A DNA stretch of 8,448 bases from Collinsella aerofaciens (GTDB taxonomy: Bacteria; Actinomycetota; Coriobacteriia; Coriobacteriales; Coriobacteriaceae): assembly GCA_021641225.1 (NCBI GenBank), contig JAJWXI010000076.1:1-8448 (forward strand), written 5' to 3'. Within the stretch, counting starts at the first letter, position 1. Every line of letters begins with the position of its first letter. Below the pieces are notes generated by a model. That model worked only from the letters and a program-made list of their open reading frames with translations, ran no database searches and was not told where the DNA came from. This document shows, one piece after another, positions 6,466-8,448 of this stretch. Both the position numbers and the translations under genes were made by a program.

Positions 6466-6577
6466 TACTTACACGACGTGCTCCCCAGCCTTGTATTTCG
6501 CCCGGACTACCTGACAACCCTATTAAGCAGGCATTTTGTCCAGCCAGAATACTCCCCTGGTTTCACACAGCTGTTTA

Positions 6578-6603
6578 GTATACACGGCTGCGGGCGTATC
6601 CAT
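6578..6603 (-). repeat. 26-nt repeated block, copy B (upstream of rplC)
   Basis: Second copy of the block at 4713-4738, with three differences. On the minus strand it begins ATGGATACGCCCG and ends CCGTGTATAC, followed by T, so TATACT here is a fair -10 hexamer. It lies about 185 nt before the rplC start. Unlike copy A, it is not part of an obvious hairpin, so the conserved feature is the sequence rather than the fold. Confidence 0.5.
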
Positions 6604-6645
6604 CGAGATTCATATTTCACTCACATTGTTTACGCAGGTAAAGTG

Positions 6646-6822
6646 CGTGGCACGTTCCCAGTGTGCGGCGGAGGGGGCGGGCCTGAGACATATTAAGGTT
6701 GCTGCTCTACAGTCCTGCTCACGACGGAGAGCACATTAAGTGCTCTCCTGTTCGTGCGGAACTCGCGACAACCTTAATATGTCTCAGGCCCGCCCCCTCC
6801 GCCGCACACTGGGAACGCCACG
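6646..6822. repeat. Long inverted repeat, 49-bp perfect arms
   Basis: Positions 6653-6701 are the exact reverse complement of 6769-6817 (49 of 49). Five more pairs (6646-6650 with 6818-6822) follow outward after a 2-nt bulge. The 67-nt centre holds a second hairpin, GGAGAGCAC (6726-6734) with GTGCTCTCC (6740-6748), flanked by CACGA/TCGTG. The arms are very G-rich on one strand (GGCGGAGGGGGCGGG). The repeat begins about 30 nt after the histidine-phosphatase stop. No T-run follows on either strand, so it is not a standard terminator, and it encodes no protein. It could be a MITE-like element, an invertible segment or a transcription barrier. I see no clear target-site duplication. Confidence 0.9.
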
Positions 6823-6852
6823 TTGATGTCTGCTAAACCTTGCTCGCTCAGG

Positions 6853-7479
6853 CTAATGACTTTGTTGGGGATCAATAATTTGCCGCAAGGTGAACTTGGA
6901 TTGAGGCGTGTCGCCCTCTTCTCCCGACTTTTCCTCGTCAAAATCGAAGATCATGATGGCGCAGTTGGGGAGTTTTGTTGGGAGCTCGAAGCCCTCTGGG
7001 GCTGCGGCCTTGATGAATTGGCGGCTGGCACTGCCGTGGCTTACTGCTAGGAGGGTTTCGATGCCCTCGGCGCCCATGAGATTGGTGAGGGCGCCCACCA
7101 TGCGCTCCTGCAGGGCATGGCTTCCTTCTCCGCCAAATGGGATCAGGTCCTCGCCGGGGTCCCAGACGTCGGTGGGCAGGGCGTCGTGGGGGCCTTCTTC
7201 GAAGGTGCCGTAGCTGCGTTCGATGATGCCTTCGCAGGGCTCGACTGCTGTGTCCGGGCCGAGGAGCTCGCATGCGACGAGCTGAGCCGTGTCCATGGCT
7301 CGGCCTAAGGGCGAAGAGACCACTTTGTCGGGGACGACGCCGTGGGCTTTGAGCCATGCGGCTGCCATTCCCGCTTGCTTGCGGCCCAGGTCGGTCAACG
7401 GAGAATCGCAGCGACCCTGGACGAGCTTTTTGACGTTGAATTCCGTCTGGCCGTGGCGGAGCAGATACAGCCTCTTCAT
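6853..7479 (-). CDS. Histidine phosphatase family protein (phosphoglycerate-mutase-like)
   Basis: This 208-residue protein belongs to the histidine phosphatase superfamily, whose members transfer or remove phosphate through a phosphohistidine intermediate. The catalytic set is complete: LLRHGQTEFN (Arg8, His9), SSPLGRAMDTA (Arg60), IIERSYGTFEE (Glu87, likely acid) and AVSHGSASRQF (His148). The length matches cofactor-dependent mutase-like phosphatases (GpmB/CobC type). The substrate cannot be told from sequence; true glycolytic mutase activity is not implied. The acidic stretch DEEKSGEEGD near the C-terminus is poorly conserved in such proteins. The ATG follows AAGGGGAG. It lies 39 nt after the metal-transporter gene, probably in one operon, and is followed by the long inverted repeat instead of a normal terminator. 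Confidence 0.9.
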   Translation of the reverse strand: MKRLYLLRHGQTEFNVKKLVQGRCDSPLTDLGRKQAGMAAAWLKAHGVVPDKVVSSPLGRAMDTAQLVACELLGPDTAVEPCEGIIERSYGTFEEGPHDALPTDVWDPGEDLIPFGGEGSHALQERMVGALTNLMGAEGIETLLAVSHGSASRQFIKAAAPEGFELPTKLPNCAIMIFDFDEEKSGEEGDTPQSKFTLRQIIDPQQSH

Positions 7480-7518
7480 ATTCTCCCCTTCTGTATAACT
7501 TGCTTTGCTGGCACAGCC

Positions 7519-8448
7519 CTACTCGTGGGTATGGCCTACGTAGTCTTCGTCGATCGTGATCTTGGCAACCGACTTGGGATATTCCGATTCGACCCTCTGG
7601 GCCAACGCGTTTTTGAGCTCATCAGCTCCCATGCCCAAATCCGAGGGTCGCACGCAGTCAAAAATCACATTGGTGTGCGTGGGACCCGGAACACAGCGTA
7701 GGTCGTGGATCGAGAGGCGGCTATCAATCTCTTGAGCCATAGCGTTGATGCGCAGACGCATGCTCGCCACCTTTGGATCGTCGGTCACGATGGGATCGTA
7801 ATGGAGCGTGACGATCATGCCGTCTTCGACCCTAAACGACTGCTCGATGTTATCGAGCGTGTCGTGACTTTCCAGCGGGCTGGCCTCAGCCGCCATCTCG
7901 GCGTGGGCACTTGCGAACTTTCTGCCTGGGCCGTAGTCGTGAACCATAAGGTCGTGGACGCCCAAAACGCCGGGGTAGCTCATGATCTTGTCTCGGATAT
8001 GTTTGACCAGCTTGGGATCGGGCGCCTGGCCCAAAAGCGGGCTCACCGTATCCTGGATGAGCTCAAAACCGCTCCAGCCGATATAGGCGCCAACGGCAAG
8101 GCCGACCCATGCGTCAAGATTGATATGCGTCACCTGGGAAACAATCGCGCACGCCAGCACGGCGCCCGTGGCTAGGACATCGTTTTTGGAATCCTGAGCG
8201 GTCGCATGCAACGTCTCGGACTCAATGCGGTCACCGAGCTTTTGGTTGAGGGCCGCCATCCACAGCTTTACAACCATCGAAAGTGCCAGGACTGCCACCA
8301 GGGCAAGCGAGAACTCGACAGGCTCCGGGTTGACGATACGCTCCACCGAGGACTTCACCAGTTCGATGCCAATAAGCAGCACGAGCGCCGCCACAACCAG
8401 ACCCGAGAGATACTCGTAGCGGCCATGGCCGTAAGGATGCTCGGGGTC
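7519..8448 (-). CDS. Cation diffusion facilitator (metal/H+ antiporter), 5' end missing
   Basis: This is the C-terminal 309 residues of an inner-membrane metal exporter; its first two membrane helices lie beyond the window edge. The visible part opens with EHPYGHGRYEYLSGL, the CDF signature before helix 3. Helices 3 (about 13-40) and 4 (46-67) follow, then helix 5 with AQDSKNDVL and helix 6 (about 112-131). Helix 5 has Asp-xxx-Asp (about 86 and 90) where zinc/iron members such as FieF have His-xxx-Asp. Asp pairs are typical of manganese-type CDFs, so Mn2+ export is a reasonable inference. The cytoplasmic part (about 143-309) contains a dimerisation domain and a second, similar-looking segment. 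A GTG at 8394 is not the start, because the frame continues upstream. Confidence 0.92.
   Translation of the reverse strand, partial: DPEHPYGHGRYEYLSGLVVAALVLLIGIELVKSSVERIVNPEPVEFSLALVAVLALSMVVKLWMAALNQKLGDRIESETLHATAQDSKNDVLATGAVLACAIVSQVTHINLDAWVGLAVGAYIGWSGFELIQDTVSPLLGQAPDPKLVKHIRDKIMSYPGVLGVHDLMVHDYGPGRKFASAHAEMAAEASPLESHDTLDNIEQSFRVEDGMIVTLHYDPIVTDDPKVASMRLRINAMAQEIDSRLSIHDLRCVPGPTHTNVIFDCVRPSDLGMGADELKNALAQRVESEYPKSVAKITIDEDYVGHTHE

Larger units (their letters stand above)
6394..6645 (-). promoter_or_regulatory. Leader and probable promoter region of the ribosomal operon
   Basis: No gene is visible in these 252 nt; in particular S10 is not here. The region lies between a long inverted repeat and rplC, so the main promoter of the cluster should be in or near it. 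The best -10 candidate on the minus strand is TATACT (6577-6582), which would give a leader of roughly 175 nt, but no convincing -35 lies 16-18 nt upstream. A stem-loop close to rplC is described separately. Confidence 0.5.

Noticed and set aside
6646..6822. Long inverted repeat as an ordinary terminator of the phosphatase gene
   Set aside because: The arms are far too long and no T-run follows on either strand.

Overview
The window is a chromosomal segment of a moderately GC-rich bacterium. I read it as an Actinomycetota, class Coriobacteriia (Collinsella-like). That placement rests on protein flavour and on my memory of related ribosomal proteins, not on a search. All recognisable genes lie on the minus strand, so the region is read from right to left.

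Right end (8448 to 6853): a cation-diffusion-facilitator metal exporter, cut by the window edge, is followed after 39 nt by a histidine-phosphatase (phosphoglycerate-mutase-like) gene. The two look like one transcription unit. Between them and the ribosomal genes lie about 460 nt without a gene. This stretch holds a very long inverted repeat (49-bp perfect arms, 67-nt centre) and then a roughly 250-nt leader with a stem-loop just before rplC.

Centre (6393 to 605): the S10-type ribosomal protein cluster in canonical order, L3-L4-L23-L2-S19-L22-S3-L16-L29-S17-L14-L24 (rplC, rplD, rplW, rplB, rpsS, rplV, rpsC, rplP, rpmC, rpsQ, rplN, rplX). Most junctions are tight: two one-base stop/start overlaps, one direct abutment and several gaps of 6 to 46 nt, usually with a purine-rich Shine-Dalgarno sequence. 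This fits coupled translation of one long mRNA. Two gaps are much wider and contain hairpins: 179 nt between L23 and L2, and 118 nt between S17 and L14. A 26-nt block (23 of 26 identical) occurs once in the L23-L2 gap and once upstream of rplC, in the same orientation.

Both ends of the cluster differ from the textbook arrangement. No S10 gene (rpsJ) precedes L3. The cluster stops after L24 with a strong intrinsic terminator instead of running on into L5.

Left end (604 to 1): after that terminator about 540 nt carry no convincing gene on either strand but many inverted repeats. This could be a regulatory leader of a gene beyond the edge, an unrecognised RNA, or the end of a mobile element.

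Most likely novelty: the long perfect inverted repeat and the repeated 26-nt block at the ribosomal operon, the structured intergenic RNAs, and the acidic C-terminal tail on L16.
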